This document shows positions 54,195 to 64,000 of a stretch of 64,000 bases of DNA, piece by piece. Origin of the DNA: Pyronema omphalodes (lineage: Eukaryota > Ascomycota > Pezizomycetes > Pezizales > Pyronemataceae); NCBI GenBank assembly GCA_024516155.1, contig JAJJXM010000038.1:1-64000 (forward strand). Direction: 5' to 3'. Position 1 is the stretch's first letter. Each line of letters starts with the position of its first letter. The notes under the pieces were generated by a model that was not told the DNA's origin, made no database searches, and worked only from the letters and a program-made list of their open reading frames with translations. The position numbers were made by a program, and so were the translations under genes.

Positions 54195-57100
54195 AATGCA
54201 AACACCTTGTTCTCTCTTGCTCCTTGTTCTTGAATAACCGCTCCGTGAAGACAGTAGCGCTCGTTGACTGCGGCGCCACTCGCATCGCATTTGTGGATCG
54301 CAATTTCGCCCGCCATCACACACTCCCTTTAACACCACTACCCACTGCCCGAAGGGTCGAAGTCATTGACGGCCGACCTATATCCTCGGGGAAAATCACC
54401 CACCTCGCCCAAGTAGAGTGCACCATCAATGGTCACTCGGAAACCCTCCCCATGTTGGTCACCAAGTTAGGCCACTACCCGGTGGTGCTGGGTATCCCCT
54501 GGCTAAAGAAACACGACGTGACAATAAGCTTCAGCTCCAATACCGTAGGCTTCGACTCGCAGTATTGCCTGAGGAACTGCACCCCGTTACCAGTGAGCAC
54601 GACCGGTGTCGAGGTCCTGGACCCGAGGCCCCATCCCGACGTCCACGAGCCCGACACAGACTCCATGCCGGAACTGGAGAACCCGGTCCCCGACCCTGCA
54701 GACGACCCTCCAATAGCAATCTCAAGTCTGACCATCTCCGATTTTGAAGAGATGGTAGAAGACGAACACCTGACAGTCTTCTCGCTATCGCTGGACGAAA
54801 TCACCGTCGCCTTGGAAGACAGACCCCCTATCACGGGTGAAGAACTAAAGGACATGATCCCCGAAGAGTACCATGACTACCTCGACCTGTTCAAGGAAGT
54901 CAACGCGAAGGAACTCCCCCCACACCGACCCTACGACCACAAGATTCCATTGAAAGAGGGATTCGTTCCCCCTTTGGTCCCCTATACTCGTTATCACGCA
55001 ACGCGTTACAGACACTAAAAGCATGGCTAGACGAAAATTTGGAAAAAGGCTTTATACAACGCTCCAAATCATCAGCGGCCTCGCCAACATTATTTGTGAA
55101 GAAGTCAGACGGATCCTTACGCCTATGCGTGGATTACCGAAGATTGAATGAAGGGACCGAAAAGAATCGGTACCCGCTGCCACTGATACAGGAAACGATG
55201 ATGAATCTTTCCAAAGCCCAATATTTTACAACGCTAGACGTCCGTGACGCCTATAACCTGATTAGAATGGCAGAAGGCGAAGAATGGAAAATGGCGTTCC
55301 GCACAAGGTATGGATTATTCGAGTCAAAAGTGATGCCCTTTGGGCTCACCAACGCGCCTGCCGATTTCCAGGCATTCATCAATGATGTACTGCGACCATA
55401 CCTAGACCAGTTTTGTACAGCATACTTGGATGATATCGTCGTATTCTCTGAAACAAAGCCCGATCACACCTCACATGTAGGGAAACATCGTGGAACGACT
55501 TAAACCAGAAAAACTACACTTGAAAGCAGAGAAGTGTAAGTTTGCTAAGGCCGAAGTCCAGTACCTGGGATATAACATCGGCCGCGACGGAGCTCGCATG
55601 ATGGACTCCAAAGTAGCGACAGCCAGAGATTGGAAGGAACCGACCAATTTGAAACAGGTCTAAGAGCTCCTTGGTTTCGCGAACTTCTACCGACGTTTTA
55701 TTAAAGACTACTCGAAAGTAGTCTCCCCCCTAACAGCTTTGACCAAGAAGCAAGATGGCAAAGCAATCCCCTTTACCTGGGGTAAAGACCAGCAAGATGC
55801 CTTTGACCGCTTAAAAACCGCATTTACCTCGGCAACGATCCTAAAGCATTTCGACTATGAAACGCCGATTGTGGTGGGAACGGACGCATCCGACTATGTG
55901 TCCGCCGGAGTATTGTCGCAGTACGACGACGATAACGTACTACACCCCGTCGCCTTCTACTCCAAGAAGCATTCCCCGGCGGAATGCAACTATGAAATCT
56001 ATGATAAAGAACTACTGGCAATAGTTCAATGTTTCGAAGAATGGCGTCCCCACTTGGAGGGCTCCGCCTTCCCGATAAAAGTACTCACAGATCACAAGAA
56101 TCTAGAGTACTTCATGACAACGAAACTACTCAACAGACGACAAGCACGCTGGTCCGAATTTCTGTCGCGATACAACTTTGTTATTACCTACCGACCCAGA
56201 ACGTTGGGAGGCAAACCGGACGCCTTGACGAGAGGAGGCGCCAATCTCCCGGGAGAAGGAGACGAGCATATACTAGCAAATCAACAAGCTGTCCTGAAGC
56301 CACAAAATTTTCAGTTGTGCATGACGCCGCCCATGAGGCTGGCACCCTCTGAAGTAGACCTCCTATTCAAGGAGGGATACAAGACAGATTCATTCCCCAA
56401 CCGAGTGTTGGGAATGCTGGAAGATGGAACCCGAATCTGTAAAGACATCTCACTCGCCGACTGTTCCTCGTTGGAAAACCGTTTATACTATCGAGACTGC
56501 CTGTACGTCCCCGCACTGGACAAGTTCCGCCTGAAACCACTTCAGGATCACCACGACCCGCCCACCCTGGGACACCCGGGATGTGCGAGGACTTTCGAAC
56601 TCCTAGCCCGAAATTACTATTGGCCCTCAATGCGGAAAGATGTGGAGCAGTTCGTCCGTAACTGCCACACTTGCAAAAGAACGAAAGCTACCCGCCACGC
56701 ACCCTAGGGGACCTTGAAACCCCTACCAGTCCCTCACCACCCGTGGCAGAACATATCTGTGGACTTTGTTACTGGCCTCCCGATATCTGAAGGCTTCGAC
56801 GCAATATGTGCGATCGTTTGCGGACCTCCAAGGCAGCGGCACTTGGTGCCCTGCAATTCCACTATAGACGCGGAAGGATTCGCACAACTTTTCCTCGAAA
56901 ACATCTTTCAACTCCACGGTCCCCCGGATACAGTGGTATCCGACCGTGGCCCGCAATTTGTGGCTCACTTCTGGAAGCACATTGCAAATTGCATGGGTAT
57001 TGAGATTGCCACAAGCACAGCCTTCCACCCGCACACCGATGGCCAAACATAAAGAATTAACCCGGTGACGGAACAGTATCTCCACGCTTACGTTTGTTAC

Positions 57101-57826
57101 CTACAAGACGACTGGAAGAAATTCTTACCCCTGGCGGAATTCGCCGCAAATAATCAAGTATCAGATACGACGTCGCTGTCCCCGTTCTTTGCCTTGTACG
57201 GCCGACATCCAAAATGTTCGTTTGAATTGGAGATCAGGACTGACAACCCTGAGGAAGTTAAAGCCAACGAGGTAGCAGAAGGGATGTCTCACATCCATGA
57301 CGTCCTACGTGCAGAAATGAAGTACGCCCAAGCCCGCCACATGGAAGCCGCCGACAACTCTCGACTCTCCGCGCCGGTCTTCAAGCCAGGTGACCTGGTA
57401 TGGCTGGACGCACGCAACCTGAGGACCCGCCGACCATCAAGAAAGCCGGAGAACAAGCACCTGGGCCCCTTCACTGTGGTTCGGCCCATTGTATCCCATG
57501 CCTATGAATTGGATATTCCGGACACCATGAAACACCATAGGACGTTCCCGGTATCACTATTAAACCCGGCTGCTTCGGACCCCCTTCTTGGACAAGTGAT
57601 CTCTCCGCCACTACCCGTAGTGGTAGACGGCGACGAAGAATAGTTCGTCGACGAAATCCTGGACAGCCGTTGGTCCCGAGGTAACCTGCAGTACCTCGTC
57701 AAATAGACAGGACACGACTCCCCGACTGGGGAACCAGAAACGAACCTGTCAGAAACCCAGGCCACCGAACGTTTCCATCAACTGTACCAAGACAAACCTT
57801 CTCCTCTCGTAGGAACTCGAGCCTAA
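54095..57826 (+). pseudogene. pol: G2 pol (decayed)
   Basis: It aligns with G1 pol throughout: protease (VALVDCGATRIAFVDRN), RT ([12 protein letters not shown]), RNase H (VGTDASDYVSAGVL), integrase (DFVTGLPISEG, SDRGPQFVAHFW) and chromodomain remnant (DEILDSRWSRGN). Breaks include a frameshift near 54980, frameshift and stop near 55480-55503, and stops near 55661, 56706, 57050, 57641 and 57704. In RNase H the first Glu (VETD in G1) is Gly. It is not functional. Confidence 0.92.
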
Positions 57827-57838
57827 CTGGGGGGGTAC

Positions 57839-58336
57839 TGTCACGGCACACGGCTGACGAGCCGTTGTGTTGTTGATGTGGTTGTTGTGCCGTTGTCGTT
57901 GTTGTGCCGCGTTGTGTTGTTGTGTGTGCCGTGCCGTTGTTGATGATTGAGTGATTGATGATTGATAACGTACCACGAGCTGTAGAAGCTGTGGTGTCGC
58001 AGGTGAAATGATGGAGAACGGAAGCTGTTCATGTAGCGATGTTGGATGACGGCCCCGCAAGAGTGCTGGCTGCCCTTTGTACATAAGGAGGCTTGCCTCC
58101 CCGTCGTTGAGTGCTCCATCGAACGTCTTGTGTCTTTCCCTCAACCTTTAATAAGATTTCTTATCTCAAGACTCACGTCATTCTTGTCCTTGTTCCTGTC
58201 CTTGTCTAGTGTGCCGGCCGTCTGTCGTGCACTTCGGTTCTTGTCCTTCTGTTCCCGTGTCCCGGAACCCGCCTAGTCCCCCCCTGCCCGGTAGTGTTCA
58301 GTGTGTTCTTCGAACCGCCGTTCCTAGTCCCTGACA
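57839..58336 (+). repeat. G2 3' LTR (498 bp)
   Basis: It runs from TGTCACGG after a G-run to CCCTGACA at 58336, and is shorter than the 5' LTR by about 17 bp in the repeat-rich part. Confidence 0.9.
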
Positions 58337-58594
58337 ACTTTTCGCTTAATTTTCCTATTTGGGAAATCCCACAGAAACATCACGGCTTGAAGCCCCCCCC
58401 TCTCCGCGGCCCTCGCTCTCCACCAGCCCGCAGGCATGCTTCGCTTTGGGGAGACTTCCTCTCTCCAGTGGCATGCCCCGTTTACCTCCTCTCCGAAACC
58501 CAGCGGTCAACCAGAGGACGACGTCTTCGGCGCCCCTCGCTCCGTCCCTCCTGGTACCCCCACCCCAATGGCCATTTGGAGCTCTTTTGCAGCA
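58337..58594 (+). other. Probable L8 leader
   Basis: A C-rich stretch between G2 and the first likely ORF1 ATG. Several short frames overlap here. It is probably the LINE 5' UTR, but its true 5' end is not identified. Confidence 0.4.
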
Positions 58595-60169
58595 CATGCT
58601 CGCCTCCAACAGGCAGTCGGAAAGTGAGCCCAAGCCACTCAGCCCCTCGAAGAGGAAGGCCCCGCATATGAAAAACCCCAGAAACGCGGCGACGACGCCC
58701 CCACGGTCGTGTCGGTCATAAACCCAGAGTACATTCTCAGCCTTGGTAAGAGGCTGGATGCCCTAGACAAAGGCGTCCCCGCCCTCGAGGAAGACGTTAC
58801 GCGCCTCCGCACAATTAATCAAGATTTCGCCCTCGCCTTAATGAAGCCCTCGCCAGACCGGTTCCGCCTGCCTCCCGACCGTCCCGCCCCACCGTGCAGC
58901 CCACCGTCGCTCCGCTCCGCCCCCCTGTCCAGGTAGCTACCCAGCCTACTGTTGCACGGGTCGCCGCTGCCAACGAAAGCCTCCCCACCCCCACCCCTGC
59001 TCTCACCACGCCGTGGGCCACCCACCAATCGTGTCACGCAAAGCGGGTCCAGCAACGCGCTGGTAGCCTACACGCCCCCGCCACAAACCTCGCGTCAGAG
59101 GTTTGCCGCGTCGTCTTCTCTCGTGACCCCGCCGCCGCCAACTGCTCCCAACCCTGGGACGCGTACACAGCAGCTATCAACAACTGCCTGTGGTACAAGA
59201 ACGCGCCCCAGTTCCATCGCGTGTTGAAGGTATCCCGTAACGCGAAGGGCACCCTGACGGCCACCACCGTCCCAGGGGTAGATGCCGCTACACGTTTACG
59301 TCTCTACCGCAATGAGATCATCAACGCAGTTCGGGAGGTAGACTCTGGGGTTACGGACGTCGAGGAGCTGGACCGTTGGGTGGCCCTCAAGGTGCACGGC
59401 GTACCGCTCGCACGTTTCCTAGGGGAAGGTTGCCACGGAGTGCAAAAACTCCAGGTGGAAATCCAGGCGAACCATGGAAATGTAGAGGTTCTACCTAATG
59501 TTCGTTGGTTGGGGAAAGTAGAAGAAATCCGTGAACGCTTCCTTCGTGGAGCTACCCAAAGTTCATCTGCTGTAATTTTCGTGAGGAGCTCCGCCTCCGC
59601 CAGCTTGCTAATCTCCGAGGGCGTCTTGCTGGGCAGTCGCCGCCACCGTGCAGAACTCTACGGCTTTGAGGGTCCCGATAGTCAGTGCTCCGGATGCCTT
59701 AAGTGGGGACACATCCGCAAGCGCTGCTCCACACCCGATGTGTTCCGGTGCGCTTTCTGCGCCCTCAGTCATCCCACCGCGAAACACCCCGCGTGTTGGT
59801 TCGCAGGCTGCAGCAAGCCTATGGGCTCCGCGTGCTCCCACTCTCTCCCAGTACCTAAATGCGCTAATTGCGGTGAGGAGCACTTTGCGCCAGCTAGAAC
59901 TTGTCCTGACCGCCTCGCCGCCATAGCGGCAGCCCGCCTCACCCGCTCGTCCCGACTGAACCCCATCACCTCCTGACGGCCCCACTACGAATGTAGCCCC
60001 CGCCCCGACTCCTTCCTCCCCGTCCCCCTCCCCCCAGTCTCAACACCCTAGCCCCTCCACCGCCCTGGTGGTCGTGAACCCTTTCGCTGTCCTCATGGAC
60101 ACCGACTCCGAAGTCGCCTCCTCCGCGAGGACGACCGATGCCGTTGCACCTACAGAACCTGAATTTTGA
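58595..60169 (+). pseudogene. LINE L8 ORF1 (frameshifted)
   Basis: A likely start is the ATG near 58595 (MLASNRQSESEPKPLSPSKRK). Frames shift near 58670 and 58860. The main open part (58894-59976) has a Pro-rich region, then VDSGVTDVEELDRWVALKVHG, LEV/NVRWLGKVEEIRERFLRG, and Cys/His motifs CSGCLKWGHIRKRCS, CAFCALSHPTAKHPAC and KCANCGEEHFAPARTC. A TGA at 59974-59976 ends this frame, and the original end is probably the TGA at 60167-60169. It is a LINE RNA-binding protein, inactive here. Confidence 0.8.
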
Positions 60170-61770
60170 GTAACATTCAGGTTCTACAGTTAAACTGTCG
60201 CAAGAGCGGTGAGGTTGTTACGGCAATCATGGAGAGCGGGATGGAGCTGGGAGCGGACGTCGTTCTGATGCAGGAGCCGCCGACGTTACAAGGGTGGAAA
60301 CACCCAGCGTATGACTTCCTATGGAGTAGTGGGGTGATGGCGGCGGTGCGCAAGGATTCAGCGTGGACGTTGAGGCCCCGGGAGGATCTCGCGGCAGGAA
60401 GTGACGGGGACGTACAGGTGTTGGCTGTGATGTGTCAAGGACATCAGCAGCTTCGGATTGTGAACGTTTACGATGCTCCTCGTCACTCAGACGGAGCACA
60501 ACCTGCCAGAGATGTTAGCTGGGACCGCATCATCACTTCAGAAACGGTGCTGGCGGGCGATTTCAATGCTCACAGCCAGCGGTGGAACCCCCGGTGTGAA
60601 GCACCGCTCCACCACGCCTTCCTGGATTTCCTGATGGACTCTCAGAACCTTCATTACGTGGGTGACGGTCTCGAGGCGCATCAGCAAACAGGTCAGTTGC
60701 GTTATAGTGTTATCGACTTGGTGCTCAGAACGGAGGAGCTGCCGACGGCAGTGCGGGCCACAAGGTTGGATGCTCCGGAACATGACACCACGTCCTACCA
60801 CGCCGCGTTGTCGTGGGAGGTGTCAACGGTGGTCGCTCCGGAGGACTTGGAAGTCCCTATGCGGGGGTGGGCTATTCGAGAACTGTTGGAAGATGAGGAC
60901 GGAGCGGTCTCTGCGGCGTTAGATTGGCGCCATCGAAGCGAACGCCCACCGCTCCTTACGGACCGCAGCACGGAGGAGGAGGTAGAAGACGAGGTGGTAT
61001 GGGTGAGGGAGGAGCTCACATCGTTGCTGGAAGAGCGGGCAAGGAAAATTCGGCTCACCGCGCGGTCGAAGCGGTGGTGGTGCGTGGACATTCGGGAGGC
61101 TCGCACGGAGTATGGTCAGACCCGCAGGGCGGTCAAGGAAGGTCGCGCATCGGTAGAGGAAGAACACCAGCTGCGGAATACGTACCATTCGCCGCAGCGA
61201 CAGAAAAAACGCAGGTGTTGGGGGGATTTCCTCTCGCCAGCTATCGGGGACGCTGTCTGGGCTGCGCTGCGAATGACCAAACCGCGAGCGGCGACGGTGG
61301 TCTGCCCGCTCGAGAACGAAGAGGGGCAACGCGCGGAGGACGACCAGGATAAGCGACGGATGCTTGCAGAGGTATCCTTCCCCCCTCCCAACCCTTTCTC
61401 GGAGTTACCACTCCCCCCAGGGCCTCCCGGAATCCTGTGGCGGTCGGTGTCGTTGGAGTCAGTAACCGCCGCTCTGTCTCGACAAAGCAACAAGAAGGCC
61501 CCAGGCACTGACGCGCTGGGAGTCCCCATTGTCAAGGCCCTGCTCTCATGGGACCCAGACCGTGTGGTTTCAGTGGTCAAACACTGCCTGCGCCTGAGGT
61601 ATCACCCCCGCGATTGGAAAATCGCAAAGGGAGTGTGCATCCCGAAGCCGGGGAAGCCGAGCTATTCGCGTGCTAAGATTTTCCGGATAATCTCACTGCT
61701 CAGCTGCTTCGGCAAGCTGGTAGAAAAGGTTGTAGCAGTGCTCCTCACACAGGAGGCCTAGCGCACGGGG
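60166..61770 (+). pseudogene. LINE L8 ORF2, left part (endonuclease and RT start)
   Basis: The start codon is TTG at 60166, where L7 has ATG. The frame is open to 61761: QVLQLNCRKSGEV, MQEPPTL, LAGDFNAHSQRWNP and HDTTSYHAALSW (endonuclease), then RSKRWWCVDIREAR and KKAPGTDALGVPIVKAL, IPKPGKPSYSRAKIFRIISLLS (RT). A TAG stands at 61759-61761 where L7 has GAA. Solo LTR S3 interrupts the frame at 61770. It belongs to the L7 family. Confidence 0.88.
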
Positions 61771-63156
61771 TGTCACACCGTAGAATGTGTGAGAATAGAA
61801 TAGGTATCATATATAAAGCTATGGAGAATATGGCAAACTCGACAGGAGAATGAATAATTGAGTGAGTATCCCGGGCCGGAACCCCAGAGGAGCTCCGGCT
61901 AGCCACGTCACGTGATTCGCGACTTTCCGATAGGACCTCACGAGGATCCTGGCCCGAGGCGTCGAAACTATCATTCACTGTCAGTTTGGGAGGAATCTGG
62001 ACGGAGAACGGGAAAGGAACACTTACCTCAAGGGTGTCGACTTACCCTTGAGACAACTACGAACGACGCTGATGGAGAACGAAGAAGACGAGGAAAGGTC
62101 ACCTCCTTATACCTGAGGAGTATTCGGCAATACACGGCTACGATAGGGGCTGCATAGGAACAGGAGATTCCAAGAAGATGCAGATGCGGCGCAAGGGTGT
62201 CATCCGGTGTTACAAGTTGGGTGAACAGTTGGGCGAAGATATAAGGCAGAGTCTAGTCAGCAAACAGGAGTGGAATGGAGGACAAGGGTCAATAGTGCAT
62301 CAGCATGAGATGACGTCCAGCAGGGAACTCCACTCAGGAAACCTGTTCGATGGAACTGATATGATGCGTCCTTGGGGCTAGAGCTGCCAACTTGGAACAA
62401 GATGGCGTTTGAATCCACACCAGGGTGTGGCTGCGCGCAAGTGCGCGCAGGTGGGGCACATATGACATCACACAGGAATGTGACGGAGTGATCCACTCCG
62501 GTAGGGCATCAGGATGCCTTATGATGTCAGTCACCTCTACTGGCAATCGAGATTCTCTAGGGAGATCTATGATGGCGCGACTCATACGATAAATGACTCA
62601 TGCGTCATTATCACAAGAGTTCATGCATGATGCAGTCAGACGGAGTTGCCCTCCGGTGTGACTCATAACCCCAGCACCTTATTGGGAGGTGTGGTAGTAC
62701 GGTGAGCTATTCCAAGAATTAATTCTGACCAGGGCGAGCATTAGGCAAGTGAGCAATTAATTTAAGTGCGCGCTTAGCATGATGCAAGCCTCAGCAGATG
62801 CGTCACAGCTTTGACCCATGTCTTATCTCCTAAGCTCAGTTTGGCAGTTGGTTCCCCAAGGAAGGCTGGGCGAATTTGTAGACGAAAGTCTATAAAAGAC
62901 CCTATGTCTTCCCTCTGTCCCCTCCATCATCATCCATTGATCCTCTACGCGACGATACCAAATCTACACCAACGAATACCTCCAAAGACAACCCTTAAGT
63001 TTATTCGGCCTGTGATCGGTTAATTCTCGTCCTAGCTTATCTTTGGAATAAGTTCTTTTAGTTCTTGGGAACGAAGCGTCTGTCTACACCAGGACAGAAT
63101 ACTGGAGATACAACCGGAAAAGCCTCCGCATAGTTAGGACTGTGCCCAGGTTCACA
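61771..63156 (+). repeat. Solo LTR S3 (1,386 bp) inside L8 ORF2
   Basis: It starts TGTCACACCG and ends GGTTCACA. CGGGG (61766-61770) and TGGGG (63157-63161) flank it, a 5-bp duplication with one change. L7 gives the uninterrupted site (ACGGGGATACTGC). It is a relative of S2. It has a TATATAAAG near 61810. No coding sequence. Confidence 0.88.
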
Positions 63157-64000
63157 TGGGGATACTGCATGATGGGCAGTTCGGAGGGAGAGCGGATAGG
63201 GCAGCGGCGGACGCGGCAGCGGTGTTGGTAGGGTTCGTCGAAGCTGCTTGGGAAGAAAAATTGTTAGCAGGCGATCTCTTGACGGATGTCAAGGGCGCTT
63301 TCCCTACCGTCAACAGTGTTTGTTTGACCAACAAGCTGCGCAGGGCAGCCTTCGACGAAGGACTTATCCGCTGGATTACCATCTTCATGGAAGGTAGGAG
63401 AGTCGAAATTTTCCTCGCCGGGGAAGCTGGAGATCCGAAAGACACCGACACTGGGCTGCCCCAAGGCTACGCTGTGTCTCCGGTATTATTCTTGCTATAC
63501 ATAGCGGACCTGGCGCGGATGGTTGAAGCGGAGGTCGGGGTACGCTGGGGCTATCTTTCGTCGATGACGTCACGTGGCTCGTGACGGGCGCGTCAGCGAC
63601 TGACGTCACCGCCAAATTAAACCAATGCGCGTCCCTCTGCCTTGCGTGGAGTGTAGCGAACGCGGTGGTGTTCGAATCGGAGAAGACGGAGGCAATACTT
63701 TTCTCTCTGAGACGCTCCCCCCCGAACCCCGACTCACTCACGGTGACGGTGGGGCCGCACTCCATTCGGTACTCCGACACTGCTGTTCGGTGGTTAGGAT
63801 ACTGGCTGGACGCCAAACTCACCTTCAACCAGCACCGACAGAAATGGCTCTCCCGAGCCACCCAAAGACAAGCACAAATCGCACACTTGTGCAAGAAATA
63901 CGGGCTCCCCGCGGGCAGCACAGCTAATCTTCAGCAAGCTGCGGTGCAATCCGTTGCAACCAACGGCATTGAAATGAACGCCGCCCGCTGACTCCCCTCC
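63157..64000 (+). pseudogene. LINE L8 ORF2, right part (RT), runs off the window
   Basis: RT continues: ILHDGQFGGRADRAAADAAA, LTDVKGAFPTVNSV, TGLPQGYAVSPVLFLLYIADL. There is a frameshift near 63545, then SFVDDVTWLV-like sequence (bases about 63553-63585), CLAWSVANAVVFESEKTEAI and WLGYWLDAKLTFNQH. A TGA at 63989-63991 lies just before the edge. The rest of ORF2 is outside the window. Confidence 0.88.

Larger units (their letters stand above)
51939..58336 (+). mobile_element. G2: decayed gypsy chromovirus, sister of G1
   Basis: It has the same order as G1 and clear similarity over its whole length. LTRs lie at 51939-52453 and 57839-58336. They differ in the TGTTG-rich part and elsewhere, so this copy is older. 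The flanks ACTTA (left) and ACTTT (right) are a probable 5-bp duplication with one change. Gag and Pol carry many stops and frameshifts. Confidence 0.93.

Noticed and set aside
51939..58336. RIP (repeat-induced point mutation) as the cause of G2 decay
   Set aside because: Some stops fit CpA to TpA changes, but others are indels or transversions (for example TAT to TAG). By eye the pattern is mixed; a dinucleotide index would be needed.

Overview
The window is a dense, nested cluster of retrotransposons with no convincing host gene. The organism is most likely a filamentous fungus. The evidence is the element types: Ty3/gypsy chromoviruses with a C-terminal chromodomain, a short-LTR Ty1/copia element, and two-ORF LINEs with endonuclease, reverse transcriptase and RNase H. 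A candidate intron with fungal-type splice signals (GTATGT, CTAAT, TAG) fits. I cannot say from the sequence whether it is an ascomycete or a basidiomycete. I see no tRNA, rRNA or CRISPR array.

Layout. 1-8746: a minus-strand decayed LINE (L1) split by a young gypsy chromovirus, G1 (434-6854). G1 has intact gag and pol and nearly identical LTRs. 8747-16018: a mosaic of LINE pieces in alternating orientation (an ORF1 tail, L2, L3, L4). It forms two large inverted repeats. 16019-31769: a three-level nest. An old gypsy (G3) was entered at an ACAAC site by a copia element (17375-29877, identical 159-bp LTRs). The copia was entered in its pol gene by a complete LINE, L5 (19128-26033, 13-bp target duplication). 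31770-35690: a decayed LINE of a second family (L7). 35691-43086: noncoding repeats. These are a 64-bp minisatellite, a 797-bp tandem repeat split by a solo LTR rich in CCCTAA motifs, and a second solo LTR inside a relic reading frame. 43102-49764: a near-complete LINE, L6, with a 15-bp target duplication. 51939-58336: a decayed sister of G1 (G2). 58337-64000: an L7-type LINE (L8), split by a third solo LTR and running off the right edge.

How the genes work together. In each LTR element Gag packages the RNA. Pol supplies protease, RT, RNase H and integrase. In each LINE, ORF1 binds RNA, and ORF2 nicks the target and reverse-transcribes the RNA in place. The most interesting signals concern expression control. 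G1 and G2 share a candidate -1 frameshift cassette (slippery GGGAAAA, 6-nt spacer, stem-loop) and a small ORF overlapping the gag start. The copia has an in-frame UGA between gag and pol, a frame-restoring candidate intron between integrase and RT, and a primer site matching the anticodon arm of initiator tRNA-Met. Both LINE families overlap the ORF1 stop with the ORF2 start. The L2/L5/L6 family ends in a conserved small hairpin before a tetranucleotide-repeat tail.

All assignments come from reading motifs and comparing copies by eye inside the window. No database search was run.
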